Origin: Austropuccinia psidii
Lineage: Eukaryota > Basidiomycota > Pucciniomycetes > Pucciniales > Sphaerophragmiaceae
Assembly (NCBI GenBank): GCA_023105745.1
Contig: JALGQZ010000011.1
Location: forward strand, 11,060,975 to 11,124,974
DNA: 64,000 nucleotides
Reading direction: 5' to 3'
The notes under the pieces are model-generated. The model had not been told where the DNA came from and made no database searches. It saw only the letters and a list, made by a program, of their open reading frames with translations. The position numbers and the translations under genes are program-made. Below, in pieces: positions 52,122 to 63,991 of the stretch. Position 1 is the first letter of the stretch. Each line of letters opens with the position of its first letter.

Positions 52122-52617
52122 CAATTGTAATATGCCTGTTTTTACTGTTGTAAATATCAATTCCACACATCCTCTGGTAATCTGTTCCCAGTAGGAACCC
52201 TTGGATGTGGGAATCATCAAGCACTACAAACTCTGGGTTGATTCTGATGGTACCTTTCCTATGGGGTATAATTATCTCTTTGATAATTGTCCCAATGGTA
52301 GTCATCTTCCCTGATGCACTTTTAAAGTTCTTTGCCTTGGTGGGAAAGAGCTGTTTTTCCCAGTTTGGGAAGTGGTTGTCCAGATAATTTCTGGCCACTA
52401 TGGAGCAGTGTGCTCCACTATCAATGATCAATGGATGGTGAGCATTTTCAATACAGACAGTCCTCTTTGTGGCTGTTCCATGTATATATGCCATTCCTGT
52501 GGTTGGTGTGACTAGGAATGTTTGTGAATCTTGTGTGTGTTTGCACAAGCTCTCGTTGGCACTGTGTTGTGGCATTCCTGCTTCCAACTGTATGTCCTGG
52601 ATTTCGAGTGGGGTTTA
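52122..52617 (-). pseudogene. B aspartic protease
   Basis: Minus strand. I-I-D-S-G-A-H-C-S-I-V, F-K-S-A-S-G-K-M, I-I-I-P-H-R-K-G and F-L-L-G-T-D-Y-Q, all retropepsin landmarks; D-S-G active site. Cut by element C at its C-terminal end. Two stops separate it from the piece above (52618-52626). Confidence 0.85.
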
Positions 52618-52902
52618 CTCTTGCTATTCCACTTGGAATTCTTCTCTGGGGTCTTGGTCATCATCAGATTGTTCTCTGATGGCATCCCCCATAGAGCCTG
52701 ATTCAGAATCCTCTGTTGGGATTTCCTCCTCTGGGACTTTCTCAATGGCATAGATTTTTTTCTTTGCCTTTAGACAGTTGTTGGCATATTGGTCTGTGGA
52801 ACCACAGTTGTGACAAGAGTTTTTCTTCTCTGCCCTTTCTGCCACTTTTTTTTTGGGTTCATCTTTGAACTCTACCCTGAAAGGTTGTTTCTCTTTGAAA
52901 CC
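52618..52902 (-). pseudogene. B zinc knuckle and acidic linker
   Basis: CHNCGSTDQYANNC knuckle (about 52780-52821), then V-P-E-E-E-I-P-T-E-D and an acidic linker with two stops near 52620. The upstream end is interrupted by the solo LTR at 52903. Confidence 0.82.
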
Positions 52903-54310
52903 TGTCAGGCTGAGTCTATAAATAAAGTATTAAAATGTATTTACAACTTTTAACTATGACTGTGACATGTTAAAAAAGGATTTAAAAGAGTTATAAGAGT
53001 TAAAGGTATTTTAATTTAAGAATAAAAGGGCTTTACTATATGAAATATAGTGGTGGTGAGGCCTGTTGAAAGCCCTGGGTGCAGCTTTACCTGTTGGGTT
53101 ACAATAATAAAGACTGTAATAATTAATTTTATAATTATAACTGTTTATTACCCAAGGGTAAAACTGTTTTTTACAGCTTACTATGTAGGGTATTCAAGAG
53201 CAGGATGAGGAAAGCATTTCTGGCTGTGAAAAGCCTCCTTTTTATCTTGAAATGGGATGGAAGGGCTGTTAGACTCTCTGAGACAGGCTTGTGGCTTTCA
53301 AGGACACGTACAGCCTGTATTGGGCTCAGATGTGGTTCTGAAACCACATCTGGGCAGTTTTCACCAATACAGGGTGAATATTTTCATCTGGGAGCCACAT
53401 AGCCCTCTTCAGACGTGTATGACGCGTGGAATGCTGTACAGAAACTGTATTGGACCCCAGTATTGACTGACTTATGAGGTATTGAAGTATAAACATGCCT
53501 CTTTGTCTGTTTGACACCTCACAATCATGGTTATGGGATATTATCCCATGGTAGGACTGTATTGGACAAAATGCGGGAGTTTGACCTTAAAACAGCTATA
53601 GCTTTGTCAGTTCTTGAGATATCAACCTCAAAACTGAACCAGTGTGTATCCTTGTACGTTTTCTACACATTGATACCTTATTTGATATGGTTATCATGAA
53701 ATATGACAAAGTTATACCATGTACAAGATTTTTGTACACATGCGTGGTTTAGGCAAAAAGCTGTATTGAGCTTGTTTGCCCCAAAACGTCTGCTATAGTT
53801 GAGATATGAGGACATTGATGACACAGTCAGATAGCCCTGATTGCGGTCTTTCCAAAAAGACCCCACTTTAGGTATCTCACACTAAAACTGTAGAAGTTAG
53901 ATGAGAGTTGAATGTTTTGTTCAACCTTATTTGGTCTGAATTTGACCATAACTTCAGTAATATTGGTGCTAGCTCAGTTTGGCTGGTACCATTGGATAGC
54001 CCTGACTTAGCCCTTCATTTTGCATACCCATTTGATGGGGTTAGGCCTCTCCTTCTGGATTCCAGATGCGAGGTGAAAATTAAGGTTTATGCTCAGCAAT
54101 AACTTTGGGCAGGAATAACTTTGTTATTCTTTGTCCTATGGTGATGGGAATTACATTTTAAGAAAGAAGTGGGTTTCCTCTTTCATTTGATACCTTTTGA
54201 GCTAATTTGGCTCAGCTCCATGTTTTGGTGGTATCTTGGCTATACCATTGACTTATGGTATTTTGTCTGTCATGCTTGTGCTCTAGTGTTGAGTCACAGG
54301 CTGACAAAAC
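52898..54310 (-). mobile_element. Solo B-family LTR inserted in B gag
   Basis: LTR 52903-54306 (1,404 bases, TGTCAGG...CTGACA) flanked by AAACC (52898-52902 and 54307-54311). No internal region, so it is a recombined remnant of a B-family insertion into a B copy. Confidence 0.9.
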
Positions 54311-54311
54311 C

Positions 54312-54995
54312 ACTACTTTTATGTGGGGTTAATTTCCCTATATTGGTTCTGTTCCTTACCTCTTGTAAGGTATTGGTCATGTCATCTAAAGTGCAATTGT
54401 GGTTTCATCTGCATTTTACTGCATGCTCTAGTTCTCCTGGCATTTGTGTCAGAAGTTTGTGATTCCTCATTTGGGTGTTCATTTGAGGATCAATGGATTT
54501 TAGTCTCTTATACTGTCTGATACACCACTCATATTGATCTTTGTCCACAGAATATTTGTCACTTTCATATGACATGGTCTTCTGCCATATCCAAGTACCA
54601 TTGCTGTATTTTTTGATAATTTGACTCTTCCACCATGGCCAGCTTCTTCTGCCATGGATTTCTTTCATTTCTGTGTATAATCTACTAGCATGACCTTTAA
54701 ATGCTGTATTGAGTCTAGCAGTAATCCAGTAGTCTGGTATGCATGGTACATCAACAAAGAGTCCATCAATATAATCCATGAGCTCCATATGATCATACTC
54801 TCCGGTTCCAGAGAATTTGGGCCAGCTTGAGGCCTCAGGAAGCTGTTTCAAGGCTACCTTTTCAGTATAAGACATATTATCTCCATCTTGGTATTGTGAT
54901 GGAGATATTGCTTTACTAACCAACATGGCATGTGGTTTGATGTCATCTTGGTAATATGGATTATCCATAACATGGCCTTGTGGTTGGTGCTTCAT
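54312..54995 (-). pseudogene. B capsid-like Gag region
   Basis: Open from 54995 to 54405 (196 codons): A-S-S-W-P-K-F-S-G-T-G-E-Y-D-H-M-E, Y-W-I-T-A-R-L-N, W-P-W-W-K-S-Q-I-I, M-P-G-E-L-E-H-A-V-K-C-R. A TGA then replaces a Cys codon; 54312-54404 continues to the solo LTR. Role: capsid. Confidence 0.85.
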
Positions 54996-55504
54996 GTTAT
55001 GGTAGAAATTAAACAGTTTGTTTATGTCCTTACGCAGACAATCCCTGTCCCTTTTGCTGTGGTGTTGTTCTTCAAAGACTAAATTATCAATTGAGCATGT
55101 CCTTCTTGAAGAGTTTTGACAATCTTATCCATGGAGGATGTTAAAGATTTCATCCTCTCATGGCTTCCTTCTAATTCTGCAAGCTGTTTTTGAGTTTTCT
55201 CAGAAAATTGGGTTATTTGTAACCACAGTGCATCACTGTTCAGGTTACTCTCAGGTGAGACAGTGTTATATTCAATCTCAGTGGGGGTAATATTTCTATT
55301 AACAGGACTACTGATTCTAGAGTGGTTTACAACTACTTCTGGTTCTTGTGTACTTCCTTCACCAAGTCCAACAGTTTCTGGATCATTGGGTCTGACTCTC
55401 TCTGCCTTTGGGGAAAAGAGGTCTTGTTTTTGCCCTTGTGTCCTTGTCTTCTCCTGGAAACTTCCTGTGAGTGTGAAAAATGGGGACTCTTGGCCACTGA
55501 CCTA
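54996..55504 (-). pseudogene. B central Gag coiled-coil region
   Basis: Frame continuing from a TAG at 55502-55504. It has a Ser/Pro-rich part, S-R-I-S-S-P-V-N-R-N-I-T, then a coiled-coil-like stretch (Q-F-S-E-K-T-Q-K-Q-L-A-E-L). It overlaps the end of ORF1 in the -1 frame. Confidence 0.6.
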
Positions 55505-56401
55505 TTGGTTTCTGAATGGTAGGAAGCCACTGGAGAACAGATTTGGCCTGCTCCTTGTGATCCTGAAGGAAGCTGAGTGTGCCCTGTCTGGGTCAGTTGT
55601 TCTTGTATAGATTGGATAGTGGCTTGATTCTCCCTTATCCTGTTTGCCCTCACCTCCAAGAGTTTTAACTGCCTGGTGGGGTTCCAACCTTTGGTGATTA
55701 TCATGAGGTCTTTGAAGTCTATCTCTTTGAGACAGATCTTCTGGCAACCTGCTCCAAGTTCTGCCCAGTGAGATTCCAGGTTGAACCTCTTGTTTTCCAT
55801 GCTCCATTGAAATAAATCTTTGAGGAGTTGGTGGAGTTGAAGAACTTGATCCATGTCTTTCCAGTCCTCTGGTTTGAGGTTGTGGTTGAATTGAAGTGTG
55901 AATGGAAGGGTTGGTATTATCTCCCTCATTGTCTTGCCATCCAACAATGTGTCCAAGGTGTCCTCTTCCAGGTCTTCTGGTTGTGGACAAGCCTTCTCTG
56001 TACTCTCGTTGGTTCCTTTGGAAGCCAAGGTCTCTGAGGTATGCAGGTGACATATCAGTGTTTGCAAGCAGTCAAAAACTTTATGTTCTTAGGGTATTTA
56101 CCTTTGACTGTTCCTTGTACAAATTTGTTGTCTGCTGATTTGGGAGATTTACCTTTAGAGGTTACAACTGGGTTAATTATGGTAATCTTTGCTGTACAAG
56201 TTGTTAAGGTTGGTTTACCTTGTATTGAAGCATATTTTTGTGGCTTTCTACTCCTCTAGGTGGCTATTGGTGTCCACTTCTTTTCTGTGGTAAGGCCTTC
56301 ACTGTGCCTCTTTCCTTTGCCTTTGCTGCCCTCTGGTTCTGAGGGTGTCACTGGTGTGTTGGCCTGTGACTGAGTTTCTAGTGGGATGTAGTTTTCTTCC
56401 A
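55333..56401 (-). pseudogene. B gag ORF1 (two exons)
   Basis: Exon 1 56401-56102 (300 bases), intron 56101-56034, exon 2 56033-55333. Exon 1 begins x|TG GAA GAA and is basic and Ser/Pro/Lys-rich, with a stop near 56255 that F does not have. Exon 2: E-T-L-A-S-K-G-T..., acidic, then L-K-P-E-D-W-K-D-M-D-Q-V-L-Q-L, F-N-L-E-S-H-W-A-E-L, and a GWNP motif shared with ORF1 of A. It ends V-H-K-N-Q-K-stop. Structural N-terminal Gag by position. Confidence 0.65.
56034..56101 (-). other. Short intron in B gag ORF1 (68 bases)
   Basis: Donor CAAAG|GTAAAT, acceptor CATACCTCAG|AGACC. F has the same donor at 63992. Confidence 0.65.
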
Positions 56402-57014
56402 CTGAATCAAACAGGAAAAGAGGGATTATAGTCAGTTAAGACTTCTTAAAATGCTTTTTGATCGTCTAATAATGGCCTCTGGGCTTGTATGTTATTACAA
56501 TATGGTCTGTATAATGACTGTGTAATTGAATTAACAATTTCACATCAGAATTACAGCTTACAGATGCCTGGTGTACTGTTTGTATACCAGTATCCCACAG
56601 ATTCACTTGTAGTTAGCAAGTATAATCTGTATAAAGGTGCTTGGGTAAGAGGGTAATTGAGTCAACAATACACCTCACCATGCCACAACTGCTGGTTTTA
56701 CAGTAAGAGGTGTCCTTGTTTAATTAAAAACTTGGACTGTATTAATGGCTGTAATGTGTTTTTAAATTCAAAACACACCAAAAATAAGCTTAAAGTGGTT
56801 ATTGTCCACATATTACTATCAATAATAATTTTAAAACAGGTTGGTATAAAACATATACCAAACAATAATATATAATATAAGATATGTTTTATATATATTG
56901 TGATGATTTTTACACCCAAAAAGATTAAACAAAATGTCAGAAGTAAAGCAAATAAGTAAAAATACTCACTTTTAAGGTCCAAAAGATCAGAAAGGCATGG
57001 CCAGGCCACCAAAA
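56402..57014 (-). other. B leader
   Basis: No gene. Acceptor TTGATTCAG at its gag end (56402-56410). The minus strand reads TTTTGGTGGCCTGGCCATG at the LTR side (56996-57014), the shared leader start with one change. Confidence 0.6.
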
Positions 57015-58451
57015 TGTCAGGCTGAGTATATGATGAAGCTGTAAAAGGACTAATTACAACTTTAAATATGACTGTGACATGGTTATAGATATTAAAAATA
57101 AGGGTATTTCAAGTATAATAATCATTTATTATAAAAATAAAAGGGTTTTACTATTGAAGAATAATGGTGGTGAGTGCTGTTGAAACGCCTGGGTGCAGCT
57201 TTACCTGTTGGATTACAATAATAAAGACTACAATACTTAAAATTAGAAGTATACCTGTTTATTTTCCAAGAGTAGAACTGTTTTTGACAGTTATACTACG
57301 TAGGAATTCTAGAGCAGGATGAGGAAACCTTTTCTGGCTGTGAAAAGGCCCCTTTTTATCCTGAAATGGGGTGGAAAAGCTGCTAGACCTTTCCACATAG
57401 AGGATGTGAAGACTTTTCACTCTCTAAGACAGGCTTGTGGTTTTCAAAAGGCCTTTATAGCCTTTATTGGCCTCACGTGTGGTTTTTAAACCACATCTGG
57501 GAATTTTTCACCAATACAGGGTGAAAATTGTCATCTGGGGACCACACAGCTTGATTCTGAGGTGTATGACATGTAGAATGCTGTAGAGAACCTGTGTGAG
57601 ACCCCAGTATTGAATGAACTGTGAGGTATTGAAGTAAAAACAAGCTTCTTCCTCAGTTTGACACCTCATAATTATGGTTATGGGATATTATCCCATGGTA
57701 AGGCTGTATTGGCCAAACTGTGGGATTTTGACCTTAAGGCAGCCATACCTTTGTCAGTTCTTGAGATATCAACCTCAAAATTGGTTCAGTGTGTATCCCT
57801 TTATGTGATCTATACAATGGTACCCTATATGGTATGGTTATCATTAAATATGGTAAAGCTATCCCATGTACAAGATTTGTGTACATATGCTTGTTTTAGG
57901 AAAAGAGCTGTATTGGGCTTGTTTGCCTCATAACTTCTGTTCTAGGTGGGATATCAGGAAGTGAATGAAACCATCAGATAGCCCTGATTGTGCTCTTCCC
58001 TAAAGAACCCACTTTAAGTATCTCACACTAAAACTGTAGAAGTTAGATGACAGGTGAACATTTTATTCACCCTTATTTGGCCTGAATTTGACCATAACTT
58101 CTGTAATACTGGTTCTAGCTCAGTTTGGTTGGTACCATTGGATAGCCCTGGAATAGAGCTTCATTTCGAATACCCATTTGATGGGGTTAGGCCTCTTACA
58201 CTGTATTTCAGATGAGAGGTTAAAATTGAGGTTTAGGCTCAGCAACAACTTTGAGCAGGAATAACTTTGTTATTCTTTGTCCAATGATTATGGGACTTGT
58301 ATATTTGGAAATGGGTGAGCTTTTTCTTTCTTTTGATACCTTCTGAGAAGATTTGCCTCATTTCCATGTTTTGGTGGTATCTTGGCTATACCATTGGTTT
58401 ATGGTATTTGGCTGTCATGCTTGTGCTCTGGTTTTGAGTCACAGGCTGACA
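57015..58451 (-). repeat. 5' LTR of B
   Basis: 1,437 bases, partner of 15171-16609. On the minus strand a TACGTA|GTATAA donor (near 57297) corresponds to the F donor at 62842. Confidence 0.92.
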
Positions 58452-58888
58452 TGATCTCAAAAATGTGGAGTGGTGACACATTGCAAAATTTGGGCATTTC
58501 AAACCTGTTGGCAGAAAGGGCTTGGCAGCGATTACCCATAACCCTTATGGCTCCTTATACCGGCCTGTTGTGTAGCTGATGCCCCTGATTGAGGACAGGG
58601 TTTCCCATCTGTGTTAGTGTACTTTGGGATTAAGTGCTTCCTAGCCCGTGGGTACTGTCACAGAAAGTGGAACTGTGATCTATAATCCCAGAAAAAGCTC
58701 AAGAAAATTCAAGTTTGATCTTGTAGCCTTTTCTTCTCCGTTGTGATGATTGCACCATCAAGCAACCTACGTTCTAGTCATGGTGGCGGTGGCACCTGTT
58801 CTGAAATGACCATGAGTGGAGGGCTTGAGTGATTGTTGATGGTTTCTGGCCTCAATGTGACAATACCCCAGCTCCCTTTAGATATTTT
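58452..58888. other. Flank of B, duplicated in part at 14.94 kb
   Basis: TGAT (58452-58455) is the right target duplication of B. Bases about 58650-58880 resemble 14935-15165. No gene. Confidence 0.6.
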
Positions 58889-60262
58889 TGTCACACTGGC
58901 TCTATGATATAGGTTAAAGCTATACCTGTGAGTGTGACACAATGATAATAGTGGGAAATAGATGGTAAGATGATTAAAGGAGTTCTACTAATGAATATTA
59001 GTGATTGTAAGTACTTCTGAGAACCCTGGATGCAGTGCTTATCTATTGGTTTACAACAATAAGTGATACTTATAATTATACCTGTTAAACTCTGAGGGTA
59101 CATTATACCATGTACTAACACTAAGATGAGTGTGATTTTCTTTTAGTTTGATGAGGAAAAGACTCCTTTAATTGTGTTCACGGGTGGTTCAAGGCTTTTT
59201 ACCTCTGCAAAAGACCACAGAGTGAATACTTCTATTAATTTGGGCTAGCTTGTGGTCCCACACACTCAGTACAGACTGTTGTTGGGAATAAATGTTGGTT
59301 GAAAACCACAAGTTGTCATTTTCACCCAACACATGGTAAATGTTTTCACCAATAGAGCTTACAGGTTTGTTGTAGTGTTTCTGACACATCATAAACTGTA
59401 CTGAAAATATCTGTAGGACTCCTATTGATCATATCATGAGTAATGAAATAATAAAAAGCATTAAATTAAACTAATCAACTGTTAATTGAGTCATATGGAA
59501 CAATGTCCCATGGTAAGATCCTATACTAGCTAGTGTGGACTTATAATCTCCAAACCTTAATAAACTTGCTATTTTTAAAGATATAGAGCTCAGAGATGGC
59601 TCATTTTTTAGCCCTGAATGTACTCTACACAATGATTACTAATTTGGTGTACATAGCATTAAGTATGGCAAGGCTATAACAGACTTAATTTCCATTGTCA
59701 TCTTATGAATTTATTATAAATCCTGTATTGAACTTGTTTTCCCAAGAACCTTTGTTTTAGATGAGATATGGGTAAGTGGATTGAACCATTAGAAATCGTT
59801 GATTATTCTCTTTTGAAAGAGGCCCCACTCAGAGTATATTCTGCTAAAAATGTAGAAGTAAATTGATAGGTGAAAAATTTATTCACCCTTATATGGATTT
59901 TATTTGACCATAACTTCTGTAATCTTGATGATAGCCCCATTTTGCTAGTGGGATAGTCATAATTGAGGACTTCAACTTGAACACCTATTTGATGTGGTTC
60001 TTCGTCTTCCTCTGTATTTTATATGAGAGGTGAAAATCAAGGTTTATACTCAGTTCTTATTTTGAGCTGGAAAGACTTTGTCATTCCTTGTCTATTATTA
60101 TTGGAATTGCATCTTTGGAAAGAGGTGAGTTTCCTCTTTCTTTTTAATTCACTTGTGAGATATTTTTGCACAGGTCACTTTTGGTGGGTATTTCTCTCTA
60201 ACATCTTTTTATGGTATCTTTATGTCATGCTTGTGCTCTGGTTCTGAGTCACAAGCTTACCA
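58889..60262 (-). repeat. Very diverged B-type LTR (solo or remnant)
   Basis: Begins TGTCACACTGGCTC and ends GAGTCACAAGCTTACCA, and follows the order of B LTRs throughout (for example GAGGTGAAAATCAAGGTTTA; CCATAACTTCTGTAAT), but with very many differences. An old copy; no internal region on either side. Confidence 0.75.
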
Positions 60263-60289
60263 TTTACATTTCAAATGACTAATTAAGGC

Positions 60290-60700
60290 TTAAAGACCAA
60301 TAATTATTATGGGCATAATTGAACTGCATGTCTAAATAAAGTAGTTATGAGTTCCATAAACATACATAACCCCAATATCAGGGTATACTTAAGATTTGAA
60401 CTCACAGAATATTATCATTTTTCTGTAACAATGCAAAGAAATTACACAATTATTTCATGTGGTATTCATGATGAGGTGTTGAAGTTTACAACATATTACC
60501 ACCCCATAGAGTTTATTTCAGCTTACAACACTTATGGAGTTAACCTAGGTGAAAATTGGTGTAAAATTCAAATTTATTCTTAAATTAAATACATGCATTT
60601 ACTCAGCCAAAAAAAGTTATTCATATTTTTCTTCAAGAAAAATGATGTGTTTTGGATATGTACATGAATTATGGTTTTTGCATATATTATACTTATTAAG
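60290..60700 (-). repeat. Diverged fragment of a D-type LTR
   Basis: Resembles 29440-29740 of the D LTR: shared TGTGGTATT, ATTACCACC, AACCTAGGTGA, AAAAGTTATTCAT and GATGTGTTTTGGATAT (one base apart from D). Ends are not preserved. Confidence 0.6.
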
Positions 60701-61684
60701 TTTTCCTCTAGTTCTTTCTTTATAAGATCTCTTTCACTCTTGTATTATTGTAGCCTTTATTGCTTAGAGACTAAATATTTGATTGATCATATTTATTTTA
60801 AGGAAGATTTTACTCTAATAATGAGACATATTCCCCATTTTTGAAACAAACCTGAAATATCTTTTGAAGAAGTTCAATTACTGATGTGGATAAATATAAT
60901 TTTTTTAATGGTAAAAAAAATATGCTAATTTTTAATCTTTTCCAGTATTCCAAAATTTGAATTTGCTTTATTTTTTACATAATTAACAATAGTTTATTCT
61001 CTGACATCACCTTATTCAATTTGACTTCAGGGGCTCTTTGAAATAAAGGTCAGTGGGGGAAATTGTGAAACGTTCCTTCCCATTTTATAATCCATATGCT
61101 TTTGAATATACTCCAGGATTTTCCAAGCTTAATGATAATTAATTAGACTAAAAATTCCATATATTTTGTGTGAAGGACAGCTTTTTGATATTCTCTAAGA
61201 TATATTCACACTTTAATTGGATTCTTTGTACTATAACCTCAAATATTTGTATTGGATATTGCATAAATACAGGGAACATTATGATACTTTATTTCTATTC
61301 AAATGGGATTGAGACTAGTCTCCACAGAAAATATCCCAATATTTACACTTTTTGTTTAGGTTCCATATGTATGCTGTGATTGTGCACTGGAGATTGTGAA
61401 TCTCTGTCCCCATGAAGTATGAAAGTTCCTTCCAGAAAATCAATTTACTTCAATATTGATATGATTCTGAGCTCCTCAATATCAAAATTATTTTCTTGAG
61501 CTTGTTCATCCTTATAAAGCGACTCAGATAATGACTTATCATCTAATTTAATCAAAAATATTCTAGGGTTGTGTGTTTTTTGAGATTATGTTCATCCATG
61601 TGTATTTTTAATGAAGCCTTTGCAATATCTTTTAGAGGTAGAAATGTTGAAATCGGAAATTGGGAGTATCAGCCACATAAAATG
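60701..61684. other. Stretch with nothing recognised
   Basis: AT-rich, no ORF of note and no similarity seen to the other repeats of the window. Confidence 0.5.
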
Positions 61685-63105
61685 TGTCAGCCTGTGACTC
61701 ACAACCAGAGCACAAGCATGTCAGCCAAAATACCATAAACCAATGGTATAGCCAGAATACCACCAAAACATGGAGCTGAGCCAAATAATCTCAAAAGGTA
61801 TCAAAGGAAAGAGGAAACTCACCTCTTTCTGAAAAAATAAGTCCCATCACCATAGGACAAGAAATAACAAATTTATTCCTCCTCAAAGTTATTGCTGAGC
61901 ATAAACCTTAGTTTTCACCTCTCATCTAAAATCTAGAAGGAGAGGCTTAACCCAATCAAATGGGTATTCAAAATAAAGCTCTAAGTAAGTGCTATCCAAT
62001 GGTACCAGCCAAACTGAGCTAGCACCAGTATTACTTGAGTTATGGTCAAATTCAGGCCAAATAAGGGTGAACAAAACATTCACCTCTCATCTAACTTCTA
62101 CAGTTTTAGTGTGGGATACTTGAAGTGGGGTCTTTTTGAAAAGAGCACAATCAGGGCTATCTGATGGTGCCATCCACTTCTTCATATATCACCTATAACA
62201 GAAGTTATGAGGCAAACAAGCTCAATACAGCTTTTTGCCCAAACCACGCCTATGTACAAAAACCTTGTACATGGGATAACTTTGTGATATTTAACGATAA
62301 CCATACCAAATCGGGTATCATGGTGTAGAGATCATACAGGGATATCTAATGAACTAACTTGGAGCATTATATCTCAAAAACTGACAGAGTTATGGCCATT
62401 TGAAGGTTATAATCCCACAATATGACCAATACAGCTGTATTATGACAGGATACAGTTGTACTCTGATTATGAGGTGTCAAACAGATGAAGAAGCATGCTA
62501 ATACCTCAATACCTCATAAGCCAGTCAATACTGGGGTCCCATACAGTTTCTGTACAGCATTCTACGTGTCATACACGTCAGAATCAAGCTGTGAGGTCCC
62601 CAGATGAAAATTTTCACCCTGTATTGGTGAAAACTGCCCAGATGTGGTTTCAAAACCACATCTGAGCCCAATACAGGGTATACTGGCTGTTTGAAAACCA
62701 CAAGCCAGTCCTGGAGGGTGAAAAAACTTCACTTCCTCTACTTTGAAAGGTCTAGCTCCCTTTCCACCCCATTTCAGGATAAAAAGGAGGCTTTTCACAG
62801 CCAGAATTGTCTCCTCATACTTCTCTTGAATACCCTACGTAGTAAACTGTCAAGAACAGTTTTACTCCTGGGTAATAATCACGTATACTCTTAATTTAAA
62901 TTATTTTAGTCTTTATTATTGTAACCCAACAGGTAAAGCTTCACCCAGGGCTTTCAACAGCCCTCACCACCGCTATATTCCTTATAGTAAAGCCCTTTTA
63001 TTATTAAATTAATCCATCTTTAACCCTTATAAAAGCATTTCTAACTATTTTCCACATGTCACAGTCATAGTTTTATTACCACTTCAACATAGACTCATCC
63101 TGACA
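61685..63105 (+). repeat. 5' LTR of F
   Basis: 1,421 bases, TGTCAGCCTGTGACTC...CATCCTGACA, the reverse complement of the B LTRs. Confidence 0.92.
62778..62786 (+). promoter_or_regulatory. TATA-like box of F
   Basis: GATAAAAAG, 56 bases before the candidate leader donor at 62842. Equivalent words occur in the other B-family LTRs. Confidence 0.35.
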
Positions 63106-63691
63106 TTTTGGGGGCCTGGCTGTGTTTTAAAACCTTTTCGGACTTATTACAAGTTTTTCTCTTTTTTATCATTTTATTGACACTTGTTTTATCTTTTTAG
63201 GCGCCATTTTGTCTAAAAATATATATTTTTATATATTTTTCTTTATTTTTTGAAAATACTAATATCTTAAAGAGTATCTGTCACGTGGCTGATAACCACA
63301 AGACCAGTATTTGGTGTGTTTTGTATATAAAAACACTTTTAAGCCACTAATATAGTCTTAATTCTTAATTGAATCAAGACAGCTCATACTGATAAACCAA
63401 CAGTTGAGGCGTGTTTGGGAACATTGTTAACTCAATTGCCCTGTAATACACCATCTTTGACAGATTATACTTGCTAATTACAAGTATTCTGTAAGATATT
63501 GGTATACAAACAGTATACCACATATCAGTAAGCTGTATTTTTTGATGTGGAATTGTTGATTCAATTACACTGTCATAATACAAGGGCATATTGTAATAAT
63601 ATACAAGCCCAGAGGCCATTCTTAGAAGTGCAAAACCAGCCTTTTAAGAAGTCTTAACTAACATACGCCCTCTTATTCCTGTTTGATTCAG
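62842..63691 (+). other. Candidate leader intron of F that would create an ATG
   Basis: Donor CTACGTA|GTAAAC (62842) and acceptor TTTGATTCAG|TGGAGG (63691). Joining gives A|TG GAG, an ATG in frame with gag exon 1. B-family LTR copies keep the A|GT: GTATAA near 57297, GTGTAA near 15452, GTAAGC near 53183. Confidence 0.42.
63106..63691 (+). other. F leader with candidate primer site
   Basis: TTTTGGGGGCCTGGCTGTG at 63106-63124, then AT-rich sequence without a gene, ending in the gag acceptor. Confidence 0.6.
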
Positions 63692-63991
63692 TGGAGGAAA
63701 ATTTCATACCACTTGAGACGCAGTCACAGGCCAACACGCCAGTGACACCCTCAGAACCAGAGGGCAGCAAGGGCAAAGGAAAAAGACTGAGTGAAGGCCT
63801 CATTACAGCCAAAAGGTGGACACCAATAGCCACTCAGAGGAGTAGAAAACCACGAAACTCTGATTCAGTACAGGGTAAACCAACCTTAACCACTTGTACA
63901 GGGAAAATTACAATTATTAACCCAGTTTTAACCTCCAAAGGCAAACTGCCCAAATCAGCAGATAGCAAATTTGTACAAGGCACAGTCAAAG
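63692..63991 (+). CDS. F gag ORF1, exon 1
   Basis: 300 bases, fully open, in frame x|TG GAG GAA. Encodes a basic, Ser/Thr/Pro/Lys-rich segment (P-S-E-P-E-G-S-K-G-K-G-K-R and others) like exon 1 of B but without its stop. The donor CAAAG|GTAAAT is at 63992. Exon 2 lies beyond the window. No enzymatic motif; N-terminal Gag by position. Confidence 0.6.

Larger units (their letters stand above)
15171..58451 (-). mobile_element. Element B: Ty3/Gypsy element split by three later insertions
   Basis: Minus-strand element with LTRs 15171-16609 (3') and 57015-58451 (5') and a 4-base duplication TGAT (15167-15170, 58452-58455). Removing D, C and the solo LTR with one copy of each duplication leaves about 9.7 kb and joins gag-protease (52.1-56.4 kb) to RT-RNase H (29.8-31.5 kb) to integrase-chromodomain (16.6-18.2 kb). 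Many stops. By eye the LTRs differ at about 7% over the first 190 bases, so it is older than its passengers C and probably D. Confidence 0.88.

Noticed and set aside
60023..61379. Short ORFs at 60023-60247, 60347-60583 and 61170-61379
   Set aside because: Small, AT-driven, partly within diverged LTR sequence, with no protein features.
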